Shown here: positions 9,400-17,076 of the stretch, in pieces
Layout: the number at the start of each line of letters is the position of its first letter
How positions within the stretch are numbered: the first letter of the stretch is position 1
Assembly (NCBI GenBank): GCA_965246995.1
Contig: OZ252008.1
Coordinates: 3,286,001-3,350,000 of the forward strand
Origin: VXRJ01 sp965246995
GTDB lineage: Bacteria > Acidobacteriota > Vicinamibacteria > Vicinamibacterales > UBA8438
DNA length: 64,000 bases
Direction of reading: 5' to 3'
Position numbers and translations under genes: made by a program
The notes under the pieces: model-generated
Seen by the model: only the letters and a program-made list of their open reading frames with translations
Database searches by the model: none
Told to the model about the DNA's origin: nothing

Positions 9400-9425
9400 A
9401 CCGGTAGGCACCCCATACCGGTAGG
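9400..9425. repeat. Direct repeat ACCGGTAGG, 17-base period
   Basis: ACCGGTAGG occurs at 9400-9408 and 9417-9425, followed by another GTAG, in the AT-richer gap between the MalT-like remnant and the IS66 element. It shares the CGGTAG core with the motifs near 8852-8957. The rest of 9319-9534 shows no gene I can support. Confidence 0.4.
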
Positions 9426-9542
9426 TAGCCACGCCTGAAAGCCCTGTAACGACCGTCCTGTCGCCCAGAAATACAGACCCACCTCCCGATGCCGGTAGTC
9501 TTGCGAATTTATCCCGCTGTATCGTCACTACCTGTTTCCATC

Positions 9543-11200
9543 GTCTTTGTTTACCGGGGTGATTCGACGAGCGCGGACGTAGGTGCCGAGTTCTTCCTCA
9601 ACAGCCACGCGGAGGCATACTGACAGCGGCGCTGTTCTACTGACGTGGTTTCGGATCGGAAGGACCGCGCGTTGATCTACGGGGGCGACCGTTGGAGCGT
9701 GTCGGGAACGACGGGGCTGGAAGAGCGAAGCATCGTGATGATCAGAGGGGCGAGGTCGAGTTGACGCTGGTAGGCGGTGCGCACGACGCTGGCAAGCACC
9801 TGCTGGGTGTCGGCGCCGTGGCGGGTACGATTACCGCCACAGACTTTGCGGGTGACCACCGCGGGTCGGATGGCCTGTTCGGCGCGCCAGTTGGTGGCGT
9901 CGATCGACGGGTCCCACAGGAAGGCGAACGTCGCGGCGAATTCGCGGTCCAGATGGGCGGCGAAGCGGTCGGCGGCGTCCAGCGTCGGAGATTTGTCGAT
10001 CAGCCGACCGAGTTGGGCGAGCAGTCGGCCGCGAGCGGTTGCCAGGCCGTGGTCGCTCAGAAGCCCGGCGTCGCGGCGGTCGCGCAGCTTGAGAGCGGCC
10101 TGCAGGACGGCTTGCACCCGGGCGGCCCACGGGCTGCGCGGATGATCGGTTCGGAGTTGCCGCGCTCGCCGGATCAAGTGAGCCAGACACGACTGGTGCA
10201 GCGCGTGGGTGAAGCGGCGATACGGCGCCCACCCGTCGCGCACGAGCACGCCGGCGAAGTCGGTTCCCAGGACCGTTGCCGCGTCGTCGAACCCGCGGCC
10301 GGAGCGAATCGCGTAGACCGTCGTCTGGGGCGTGGCGAAGGCCCACAGCCAGTGGCGCATGGCGCCGACGCGCCAGCCGGTTTCATCCGGCGTGACCACG
10401 GGAGATTCCCGCACCTGCTGGCACAGTGCGGTGTAGGTCGGCGCGGCTTGGCGAGCCGTGCGATGCAGCACCTGCGCGAGGCCTCCCGGTGTGACGGTCA
10501 GGCCGAACTGGGTCCGGAGCAGGTGCGCGACCTTCGCCAGCGGCACACCCAGGTGCGTGTGCAGCCGCACGACCAGCGCGACGACTTCGGGACCGAGTTG
10601 CACGCTGGCCGCTCCCAGCGCGTCGGAGGTTTGCAGCCGGTGGCGGCCCTGGACGCGACGCCGACACTGCGAGCAGTGGCCGACCTCGATGTCGAAGCGC
10701 CGCACGATGGGGCGCACCACCGGGAGATCTTCCTGATATTGCGTCGCCACCCGGGACAGCTCGACGGCGCCGCCGCAGTCCGGACACGCGGCAGCCACCG
10801 GCGCTCGGCAGGTCTCGTCAACCTGCGGCGGACGCGGGCGGCACGCCTGCCGGCCGTAGTGCGCACCTGCGCGCCGGCCGGGTCGTCCGCCGCGACCTTG
10901 GGGCCGGTCCTTGGCGAAGGGAGCCGCCTGCCGGAATCCTGCCCGCCGCGCCGCGTCGAGTTGCTGCTTGAGGTGTTCACTGCGGCGCTTCCACCGATCC
11001 CGGTCACCCTCGACCCGCGTCAACTCCTCGCGCAGTCGTGCGATCTCTCGCTCTTGTTCCTCAATGCGGGAATCGCGGGGATCCTGTTCCGTCCGGGGAC
11101 GTTGCCGTGGCACCCCACCGTTATGCCAGATCCCCTAGAAAAGTACAAGTCCAAAATGTTGGATCTCGCGCGTCACGAAACCACCCCGCTAAACAAATAC
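9543..11200 (-). mobile_element. IS66-family element, copy 1 (ISBst12-like, transposase only)
   Basis: The element is 1658 bp. The ends are related inverted repeats starting GTCTTTGTTTACCGGGGTGA (left) and GTATTTGTTTAGCGGGGTGG (right end, read inward). It is flanked by a perfect 8-bp target duplication TTTCCATC at 9535-9542 and 11201-11208, the length IS66 makes. There are no tnpA or tnpB genes, only the tnpC-type transposase, as in the ISBst12 subgroup. The second copy lies inverted at 32449-34127. The intact target duplication and close similarity of the copies point to recent movement. Confidence 0.92.
9677..11113 (-). CDS. tnpC: IS66-family transposase (copy 1)
   Basis: 478 residues. N-terminal coiled coil (about 15-60), a zinc-binding region with CPDCGG and CSQCRRR (about 113-155), then the DDE_Tnp_IS66 domain with SPVVTPDETGWRVG (first Asp), VLVRDGWAPYRRF (second Asp), the HQSCLAHLIRRAR helix and NWRAEQAIRPAVVTRKV (Glu), and the GGNRT motif typical of IS66. 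It lacks 7 residues present near the N-terminus of the second copy (a tandem WKRDRDR-type repeat). All catalytic residues are present, so it is probably active. Confidence 0.95.
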   Translation of the reverse strand: MPRQRPRTEQDPRDSRIEEQEREIARLREELTRVEGDRDRWKRRSEHLKQQLDAARRAGFRQAAPFAKDRPQGRGGRPGRRAGAHYGRQACRPRPPQVDETCRAPVAAACPDCGGAVELSRVATQYQEDLPVVRPIVRRFDIEVGHCSQCRRRVQGRHRLQTSDALGAASVQLGPEVVALVVRLHTHLGVPLAKVAHLLRTQFGLTVTPGGLAQVLHRTARQAAPTYTALCQQVRESPVVTPDETGWRVGAMRHWLWAFATPQTTVYAIRSGRGFDDAATVLGTDFAGVLVRDGWAPYRRFTHALHQSCLAHLIRRARQLRTDHPRSPWAARVQAVLQAALKLRDRRDAGLLSDHGLATARGRLLAQLGRLIDKSPTLDAADRFAAHLDREFAATFAFLWDPSIDATNWRAEQAIRPAVVTRKVCGGNRTRHGADTQQVLASVVRTAYQRQLDLAPLIITMLRSSSPVVPDTLQRSPP

Positions 11201-11313
11201 TTTCCATCTAAACCCACCGTTGCGCTTGCAGTAGCGGATGCAGAGAATTCACCTATTCGTCACTGGTCGGCCGACAGCATGACTCCAATGCGTGCACGGC
11301 GATCGACCGCCGG

Positions 11314-12531
11314 ATGCACATACTGTACGTCTACGCGAACTTCACTACCGCCACGGGCTCCTGCAGCACGCGCGCCTACGACTTCGCCCAGCGCTGGATC
11401 GAGAAAGGACACGACGTAACCATCATTACCGGGGTGTACGACCGGTCCGACCTGCGACCCGGCCGGCTTCTGTGGAGCGGCACCGTGAACGGCATCACGG
11501 TTCGCGCACTCAACCTGCGCTTCTCGAACCAGGATCGATTCCTGTGGCGGGTCACGATCTCCCTGCTCTTAGGAGCCTTCGCCGCGTGGCATGCGACGAT
11601 CCGTTCCTACGATCTCGCGTTGATCTCGTGCGGCTCGATCACCCTCGGATGCGCCGGACTGGCGGCTCGCTGGATCCGGCGGCGGCCCGTCGTATTCGAG
11701 GTCCGCGATCTGTTTTCCGAGGGGCTTGAACAGCTCGGGATCGTCACCAATCGCGCCGCGCTGAAAGCCCTTCGCCGCTTCGAGGACCTGTGCTACCGGG
11801 AGGCCGACGGCGTCGTCGTGCTCTCGGAGACGATGGCCGAGTGGATCCGGCAACGGCACGACCCGCGGCACATCGCGGTGATACCCAATACCGCCAACGT
11901 CGAACTATTCGGGCGCGCCACGCCACGGCCGGCAGAAATGGCCGCGGATGGCGCGAACTTCTTGTACGCCGGCACACTGGGCCGTGCGAACGCCTGCGGG
12001 CAAATACTCCGCGCAGGCCGCTATCTCAAACAATGGGGGAGGGACGACATCCACCTCTATCTCATTGGCGAGGGCGCCGAGCGGCAGAAGCTGGAAGAGG
12101 AAGCGGTCCTGGGCGGTCTCGACCAGGTGCATTTCCTGCCGCCCATGCCGAACGAGACATTGGCCGGCTGGCTGGCCGCGGCAACGGGACTGGTCCTCGT
12201 GCTGCAACCCATACCGGTATTCGATACGGTGTCGCCCAAGAAGTTCTTCGACGCCCTCGCGGCCGGGATTCCCGTCATCCAGACCACGCAGGGCTGGATT
12301 CGGGAAGTCCTCGCCGAGCATGACTGCGGGCTCACCGTCGACCCAAAGTGGCCACCGGCGCTCGCCCAAGCCATCGCCGGGCTGAGCGACGACCTCCCAG
12401 GGCGGGATCGGATGGGCCGCAACGCCCACCGGGTTGCATGCGAAAGGTTCGAGACCGGCCTGCTAGCGGACCGGATGCTCGACGCATTGATCCTCGCGGA
12501 CGGGCCGCGCGGGACGATATTCTCGTTCTGA
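11314..12531 (+). CDS. Glycosyltransferase family 4 (GT-B fold)
   Basis: 405 residues. The N-terminal Rossmann half opens with MHILYVYANFTTATGS and contains VFEVRDLFSEGLEQLG, as in WbuB-like GT4 enzymes. The C-terminal half has ANFLYAGTLGRAN, the VHFLPPMPNETLAGWLAAA nucleotide-sugar region and SPKKFFDALAAGIPVI with the family Glu replaced in context by KKFFDALA. It would transfer a sugar from a nucleotide donor to a cell-surface glycan at the cytoplasmic face of the inner membrane. It stands alone between the IS66 copy and tRNA-Val, so its pathway genes are elsewhere or lost. Confidence 0.85.
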   Translation: MHILYVYANFTTATGSCSTRAYDFAQRWIEKGHDVTIITGVYDRSDLRPGRLLWSGTVNGITVRALNLRFSNQDRFLWRVTISLLLGAFAAWHATIRSYDLALISCGSITLGCAGLAARWIRRRPVVFEVRDLFSEGLEQLGIVTNRAALKALRRFEDLCYREADGVVVLSETMAEWIRQRHDPRHIAVIPNTANVELFGRATPRPAEMAADGANFLYAGTLGRANACGQILRAGRYLKQWGRDDIHLYLIGEGAERQKLEEEAVLGGLDQVHFLPPMPNETLAGWLAAATGLVLVLQPIPVFDTVSPKKFFDALAAGIPVIQTTQGWIREVLAEHDCGLTVDPKWPPALAQAIAGLSDDLPGRDRMGRNAHRVACERFETGLLADRMLDALILADGPRGTIFSF

Positions 12532-12648
12532 ATCCGCGGAACGAAGTCCCCCCGAGTCAGTTGACGCCGTTCGCCCGAATGGGCGATCATGGGCGAACCG
12601 ATGGGCGTATCCCCATCGGCACGGGGTTCTAGTTGATTCCAAAAACGA

Positions 12649-12725
12649 AGGCGCGTAGCTCAGTTGGTTAGAGCGCCTGCTTGACATGCAGGAGGTCGGC
12701 GGTTCGAGTCCGCCCGTGCCTACCA
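12649..12725 (+). tRNA. tRNA-Val (anticodon GAC)
   Basis: A full cloverleaf is visible: acceptor AGGCGCG pairing with CGTGCCT (one G-T), D-arm GCTCAGTTGGTTAGAGC, anticodon arm CCTGC-TTGACAT-GCAGG with GAC anticodon, variable loop AGGTC, T-arm GGCGG-TTCGAGT-CCGCC, discriminator A and an encoded CCA (12723-12725). It decodes GUC/GUU. Confidence 0.95.
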
Positions 12726-12789
12726 TGTTCCCTACCCCCATCAATGACCGCATGCCTCGCCTGAGCGCCCCCGCGCCTGCGCAGCCCGC

Positions 12790-14730
12790 ATGAGCCAGAT
12801 CACGGTTACGCTACCTGACGGATCGACGCGACCGGTGCTGGCGGGCGCGCCTGTCGCCGACGTGGCCCGAGATCTGTCGCCCCGGCTGGCGAAGCAGGCG
12901 CTCGCCGCCATCGTGGACGACCGGATGGTCGACCTGACGTTCCAGCTCGAGGCGGATGCCTCGGTCCGGTTCGTGACGCCCGGCACAGCGGAAGCGTTGA
13001 ATCTCTACCGCCACAGCACCGCCCACCTGATGGCGGCCGCCGTCACCGCGCTCTTTCCGGAGGCGCAGTGCGGCATTGGCCCCGCCATCGACGACGGCTT
13101 CTTCTACGACTTCGTGGTCGACCGCCCCTTCGTCCCGGAGGATCTCGAGGCGATCGAGCGGAAGATGTCGGAGCTGGCGAAGCAGAACCTCCGCTACGAG
13201 CGGACGATGATGCCGAAGGAGGAGGCGAAGGCGTACTTCGACGGCCGCGGGGAGCCGCTGAAGGTGCAACTGATCGAGGAAAAGGGGGGACCGCGGGTCT
13301 CCTGCTACACGATCGAGGACGCCTTCATCGATTTCTGCACTGGCCCCCACGTCCCCTCCACCGGCCGACTCAAGGCGTTCAAGGTGCTGTCGAGCTCGAA
13401 TGCCTACTGGAAGGGGGACGCGCGGAATCAGCCGATGCAGCGGATCTACGGCACCGCGTTCTTCAAGGCATCGGAGCTCGCCCAGTATCTCCACCGGATC
13501 GAGGAGGCGAAGAAGCGCGACCACCGCAAGCTGGGGAAGGAACTCGGACTCTTCATCTTCCATCCCTGGGCGCCCGGCGCGCCGTTCTGGCAGGCGAAGG
13601 GGGCAACGCTCTACCGGCTGCTCTCCGACTACATGCGCGGTGCGCTGTCCGGCGAGGGCTACCAGGAAGTGCGCACGCCGCTCGTCTTCAACAAGGCGCT
13701 CTGGGAGACCTCCGGTCACTGGGAGCACTACCGGGAGAACATGTTCCTGGTCGAATCGGACGGCGAACCGTTCGGGCTGAAGGCGATGAACTGCCCTGGC
13801 CACATGCTGATGTTCGCCAGCGAGGGCCGCAGCTACCGCGACCTGCCGCTCCGGTTCCACGATCAGGGGGTGCTGCATCGGAACGAGGCGTCGGGCGTGC
13901 TGAGCGGGCTGACCCGCGTCCGCCAGTTCGCGCAGGACGACGCCCACTGCTTCATCACCGAGGACCAGATCGGCGAGGAGGTGGAACGGCTTCTCCGCCT
14001 CGCCGACCGGGTCTACTCCGACTTCGGCCTCGCCTACGAGGTGGAGCTGTCGACGCGGCCGGACGACTCTCTCGGCGCCGCGGCCACCTGGGACCATGCC
14101 GAAGCGCAGTTGAAGGCCGCGATCGAAGCGACCGGCACGGCGTACACCATCTCCGAGGGGGACGGCAGCTTCTACGGGCCGAAGATCGATCTGCACGTGA
14201 CCGACGCCCTCGGCCGGCGATGGCAGTGCGCGACGATTCAGCTCGACTACCAGATGCCGCAACGCTTCGGCCTGAAGTACACCGGAGCGGACAACACCGA
14301 GCACACGCCGGTTCTGATCCACCGGGCGATCTTCGGGAGCTTCGAGCGGTTCATCGCGTTGCTGATCGAGCAGTACGCCGGCGCGTTCCCGCTCTGGCTG
14401 GCGCCGGTGCAGGTCCGCATCCTGACCATCGCCGACCGGCACATCCCGCATGGCGAGACTGTGCGCGACCACCTCGCGGCGGAAGGGTTCCGGGTGGAGC
14501 TGGACCGCCGGCAGGAGAAGATCGGGCTGAAGATCCGCGAGGCGCAGCTCCAGAAGATTCCCTACATGCTCGTCGTGGGCGACCGGGAAGCCGAGCAGGG
14601 AACGGCGGCGGTTCGGAGCCGTACGGCGGGCGATCAGGGACCGAGCAGCCTGGACGATCTGGTGCGATCACTGCACGCCGAAGTGCGGGCGAAACGGTCC
14701 GTGGATCCGCAGGCGGTCCAGACAGGGTAA
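12790..14730 (+). CDS. thrS: Threonyl-tRNA synthetase
   Basis: 646 residues, full length. N-terminal TGS domain (1-62), then the editing domain with HSTAHLM (His75, His79) and its downstream Cys (SCYTIEDAFIDFCTGPHVP). The class II catalytic core follows with the zinc ligand Cys335 in MNCPGHM, motif 2 (RNEASGVLSGLTRVRQF), GDGSFYGPKID and motif 3 (IHRAIFGSFERF), then the anticodon-binding domain (QVRILTIADRH to the end). It charges tRNA-Thr in the cytosol. It heads the thrS-infC-rpmI-rplT-pheS-pheT gene string. Confidence 0.97.
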   Translation: MSQITVTLPDGSTRPVLAGAPVADVARDLSPRLAKQALAAIVDDRMVDLTFQLEADASVRFVTPGTAEALNLYRHSTAHLMAAAVTALFPEAQCGIGPAIDDGFFYDFVVDRPFVPEDLEAIERKMSELAKQNLRYERTMMPKEEAKAYFDGRGEPLKVQLIEEKGGPRVSCYTIEDAFIDFCTGPHVPSTGRLKAFKVLSSSNAYWKGDARNQPMQRIYGTAFFKASELAQYLHRIEEAKKRDHRKLGKELGLFIFHPWAPGAPFWQAKGATLYRLLSDYMRGALSGEGYQEVRTPLVFNKALWETSGHWEHYRENMFLVESDGEPFGLKAMNCPGHMLMFASEGRSYRDLPLRFHDQGVLHRNEASGVLSGLTRVRQFAQDDAHCFITEDQIGEEVERLLRLADRVYSDFGLAYEVELSTRPDDSLGAAATWDHAEAQLKAAIEATGTAYTISEGDGSFYGPKIDLHVTDALGRRWQCATIQLDYQMPQRFGLKYTGADNTEHTPVLIHRAIFGSFERFIALLIEQYAGAFPLWLAPVQVRILTIADRHIPHGETVRDHLAAEGFRVELDRRQEKIGLKIREAQLQKIPYMLVVGDREAEQGTAAVRSRTAGDQGPSSLDDLVRSLHAEVRAKRSVDPQAVQTG

Positions 14731-14787
14731 ACTCCCTGTTTCGCGGCGAGCCGCGGACGAGTTTGGGAACGAAGGGAGCATAAGAAG

Positions 14788-15357
14788 ATTCCTCCAGGAC
14801 GCGGCCCCCGTGGGCCACGCCGCGATTTTCGTCAGCCGCGGACACGGGTCAACGAACGGATTCGGGTTCGTGAGATCCGTGTCATCAACGATGAGGGCGA
14901 ACAGCTCGGCGTCATGTCGCCGGCTGACGCGATCGTGATCGCGCGCGACAAGGGACTCGACCTGGTCGAGATTTCCCCCACCGCGCGGCCGCCCGTCTGC
15001 CGGATCATGGACTTCGGGCGGTACCAGTACGAAGAACAGAAGAAGTCGCGGCAGGCCAAGAAGCATCAGAAGACGATCGAGGTCAAGGAGATCAAGTTCC
15101 GGCCGAAGGTGGACGAGCACGACTACCAATTCAAGAAGAAGCATGTGGAGCGCTTCCTGGCCCACGGCGACAAGGTGAAGGCGACGATCTTCTTCCGCGG
15201 GCGCGAGATGGCGCACCCGGACTTCGGCCGCCACATCCTCGACCGTCTCGTCGACGAGTTGCAGGAGGTGGCGGTGCAGGAAACGGCGCCGCGCATGGAA
15301 GGCAACCAGATGCACACCATCCTGTCGAGCCGGGCCCCGACGAAGAAGCGGCGGTAG
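14788..15357 (+). CDS. infC: Translation initiation factor IF-3, ATT start
   Basis: 189 residues when started at the ATT codon at 14788. That codon follows a GGGAG ribosome-binding site (14774-14778) with 9 bases between, and no ATG in this frame occurs until 14914, inside the conserved N-domain. The product includes RVNERIRVREIRVINDEGEQ, the IF3-N domain, the lysine-rich linker (SRQAKKHQKTIEVKEIKF) and the IF3-C domain ending SSRAPTKKRR. IF-3 binds the 30S subunit and rejects non-canonical starts, so a rare ATT start lets it repress its own mRNA, as in E. coli. The autoregulation here is inferred. Confidence 0.93.
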   Translation: MPPGRGPRGPRRDFRQPRTRVNERIRVREIRVINDEGEQLGVMSPADAIVIARDKGLDLVEISPTARPPVCRIMDFGRYQYEEQKKSRQAKKHQKTIEVKEIKFRPKVDEHDYQFKKKHVERFLAHGDKVKATIFFRGREMAHPDFGRHILDRLVDELQEVAVQETAPRMEGNQMHTILSSRAPTKKRR

Positions 15358-15381
15358 CAGGGAACGAGACGGAGAGGACAG

Positions 15382-15579
15382 ATGCCGAAGCTGAAAACTC
15401 ACCGTGGTGCGGCGAAGCGCTTCAACAAGACCGGCACCGGCAAGGTGACGCGGAAGAAGGCGTTCACGCGGCACATCATGACGACGAAGACGACGAAACA
15501 GAAGCGGAAGCTCCGCGGCACAACCGCGGTCTCCGAGGTCGACGCGCCACGCGTCGCGCGGATGATTCCGTACAAGTAG
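15382..15579 (+). CDS. rpmI: Ribosomal protein bL35
   Basis: 65 residues beginning MPKLKTHRGAAKRFNKTGTG, the standard bL35 signature, and very Lys/Arg-rich. A 50S subunit protein. It sits 24 bases after infC and 33 before rplT, in the universal infC-rpmI-rplT order. Confidence 0.97.
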   Translation: MPKLKTHRGAAKRFNKTGTGKVTRKKAFTRHIMTTKTTKQKRKLRGTTAVSEVDAPRVARMIPYK

Positions 15580-15612
15580 CGACCCGGAAGTACCAGGAAG
15601 GATGCCAGCATC

Positions 15613-15987
15613 ATGCCTCGAGTGAAACGCGGAGTCATCCGGCGGCAGAAGCGGAAGAAGCTGCTCTCCCGCGCCAAGGGTTTCTTCCAGACCAAGAGCA
15701 AGCTGTACCGCGCCGCCAAGGAAGCGGTCGACACATCGCTGAACTACGCGTTCGTCGGACGCAAGCACCGGAAGCGGGATTTCCGGCGGCTCTGGATCAC
15801 CCGCATCGGCGCCGCGTCGCGCCTGCACGGACTCAGCTACAGCCAGTTCATGCACGGACTGAAATCGGCTGGCGTAGGCCTCGACCGGAAAGCACTGGCC
15901 GACCTCGCGGTGCGCGAGCCGGACGCCTTCGGCCATCTCGCTGAGCAGGCCCGGGAGGCGCGCGCGTCGACTCCGGCCGCATCGTAG
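15613..15987 (+). CDS. rplT: Ribosomal protein bL20
   Basis: 124 residues. MPRVKRGVIRRQKRKKLLSR leads to the long RNA-binding helix, then YAFVGRKHRKRDFRRLWITR and INAAxR-like IGAASRLHGLSYSQFMHGLK. bL20 assembles early onto 23S rRNA and in other bacteria represses the infC-rpmI-rplT operon. The C-terminal tail REARASTPAAS is a short extension. Confidence 0.97.
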   Translation: MPRVKRGVIRRQKRKKLLSRAKGFFQTKSKLYRAAKEAVDTSLNYAFVGRKHRKRDFRRLWITRIGAASRLHGLSYSQFMHGLKSAGVGLDRKALADLAVREPDAFGHLAEQAREARASTPAAS

Positions 15988-16026
15988 GGCGTCCGTCCCA
16001 CCCAGGCCGCGACGGGCTCCCTGCCG

Positions 16027-17076
16027 ATGGCTGACGTTTCCACCGCGGAGCAGATCCGCGCCGCCTTCCACGACGAACTGGCCCGGACCGAAACGGCCGA
16101 GCACCTCCAGGATCTGCACGACCGCTACCTGGGCCGCAAGCGCGGCGCCGTGCAGGCGCTGCTGAAATCGGTCGCCGCCGCCTCCCCGGAGAACCGCCGC
16201 GCCCTGGGACAACAGGCAAACCAGCTCCGCAAGGAAATCGAGCACGCCCTCGGGGAGCGGCGCGACGCCCTGACCGCGTTCACCCGGCCGGCCGGCGCGG
16301 TCGATGTCACGCTGCCGGGGCGCGAGGTCCGGATCGGCCACCGCCACCCGCTCACGCTCATCCGCGAAGAGATCGAGCAGATCTTCACCGGCCTCGGATT
16401 CGAGATCGTCGACGGCCCGGAAGTCGAGGACGACTACCACAACTTCGAGGCGCTCAACATGCCGCCGGAGCACCCGGCGCGCGACATGCAGGACACGCTG
16501 TACCTCGACGCGCCGCTCCGCGTGCCCCACGGCCCGCCCGGCACTCTGCTCCGGACCCATACCTCCGGCATGCAGATCCGCTACATGGAAACGCATGAGC
16601 CGCCGGTCCGGATCATCGCACCCGGCCGCGTCTACCGCCGCGACAACCCGGACCTGACGCACTCGCCGATGTTCCAGCAGGTCGAAGGGCTGCTCGTCGG
16701 CGAGGATGTGACGATGGCGGACCTGAAGGGGACCCTCGAGTGCTTCCTGCAGCAGCTCTTCGATCCCGACACGCGGGTGATGTTCCGCCCCAGTTTCTTC
16801 CCCTACACCGAGCCGAGCGCCGAGGTCTTCATCAGTTGCGTCTTCTGCGGCGGCAACGGTTGCCCGGTCTGCAAGAAGACGGGGTGGCTGGAGATCCTCG
16901 GGAGCGGCATGGTCGATCCGGCCGTCCTCGAAGCGGTCGGCTATGACCCGGAACGGCTCACCGGCTGGGCATTCGGCATCGGCGTCGACCGGATCGCGAT
17001 CCTGAAGTACCGCGTGCAGGACATCCGCGCCTTCTACGACAACGACCTGCGGCTGCTGGAGCAGTTTGCGCTGTGA
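16027..17076 (+). CDS. pheS: Phenylalanyl-tRNA synthetase alpha subunit
   Basis: 349 residues, typical length. N-terminal coiled coil (about 1-85), then the class II core with GHRHPLTLIREEIEQIF, motif 2 (RIIAPGRVYRRDNPDLTHSP, FQQVEGLLV) and the C-terminal FGIGVDRIAILKYRVQDIR of motif 3. The Phe-binding region FRPSFFPYTEPSAEV is intact. A CVFCGGNGCPVCKKTGWLEI zinc-like loop is present, as in most bacterial PheS. It forms an alpha2beta2 enzyme with PheT, whose GTG start overlaps its stop. Confidence 0.97.
   Translation: MADVSTAEQIRAAFHDELARTETAEHLQDLHDRYLGRKRGAVQALLKSVAAASPENRRALGQQANQLRKEIEHALGERRDALTAFTRPAGAVDVTLPGREVRIGHRHPLTLIREEIEQIFTGLGFEIVDGPEVEDDYHNFEALNMPPEHPARDMQDTLYLDAPLRVPHGPPGTLLRTHTSGMQIRYMETHEPPVRIIAPGRVYRRDNPDLTHSPMFQQVEGLLVGEDVTMADLKGTLECFLQQLFDPDTRVMFRPSFFPYTEPSAEVFISCVFCGGNGCPVCKKTGWLEILGSGMVDPAVLEAVGYDPERLTGWAFGIGVDRIAILKYRVQDIRAFYDNDLRLLEQFAL

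Noticed and set aside
12811..14472. 553-codon minus-strand frame opposite thrS, and a 571-codon plus frame at 13068-14783
   Set aside because: Both are shadows of thrS created by GC bias; thrS has all its family motifs.
14668..16662. 664-codon minus-strand frame opposite infC, rpmI, rplT and pheS
   Set aside because: Crosses four well-identified genes on the opposite strand and has no protein-like features.
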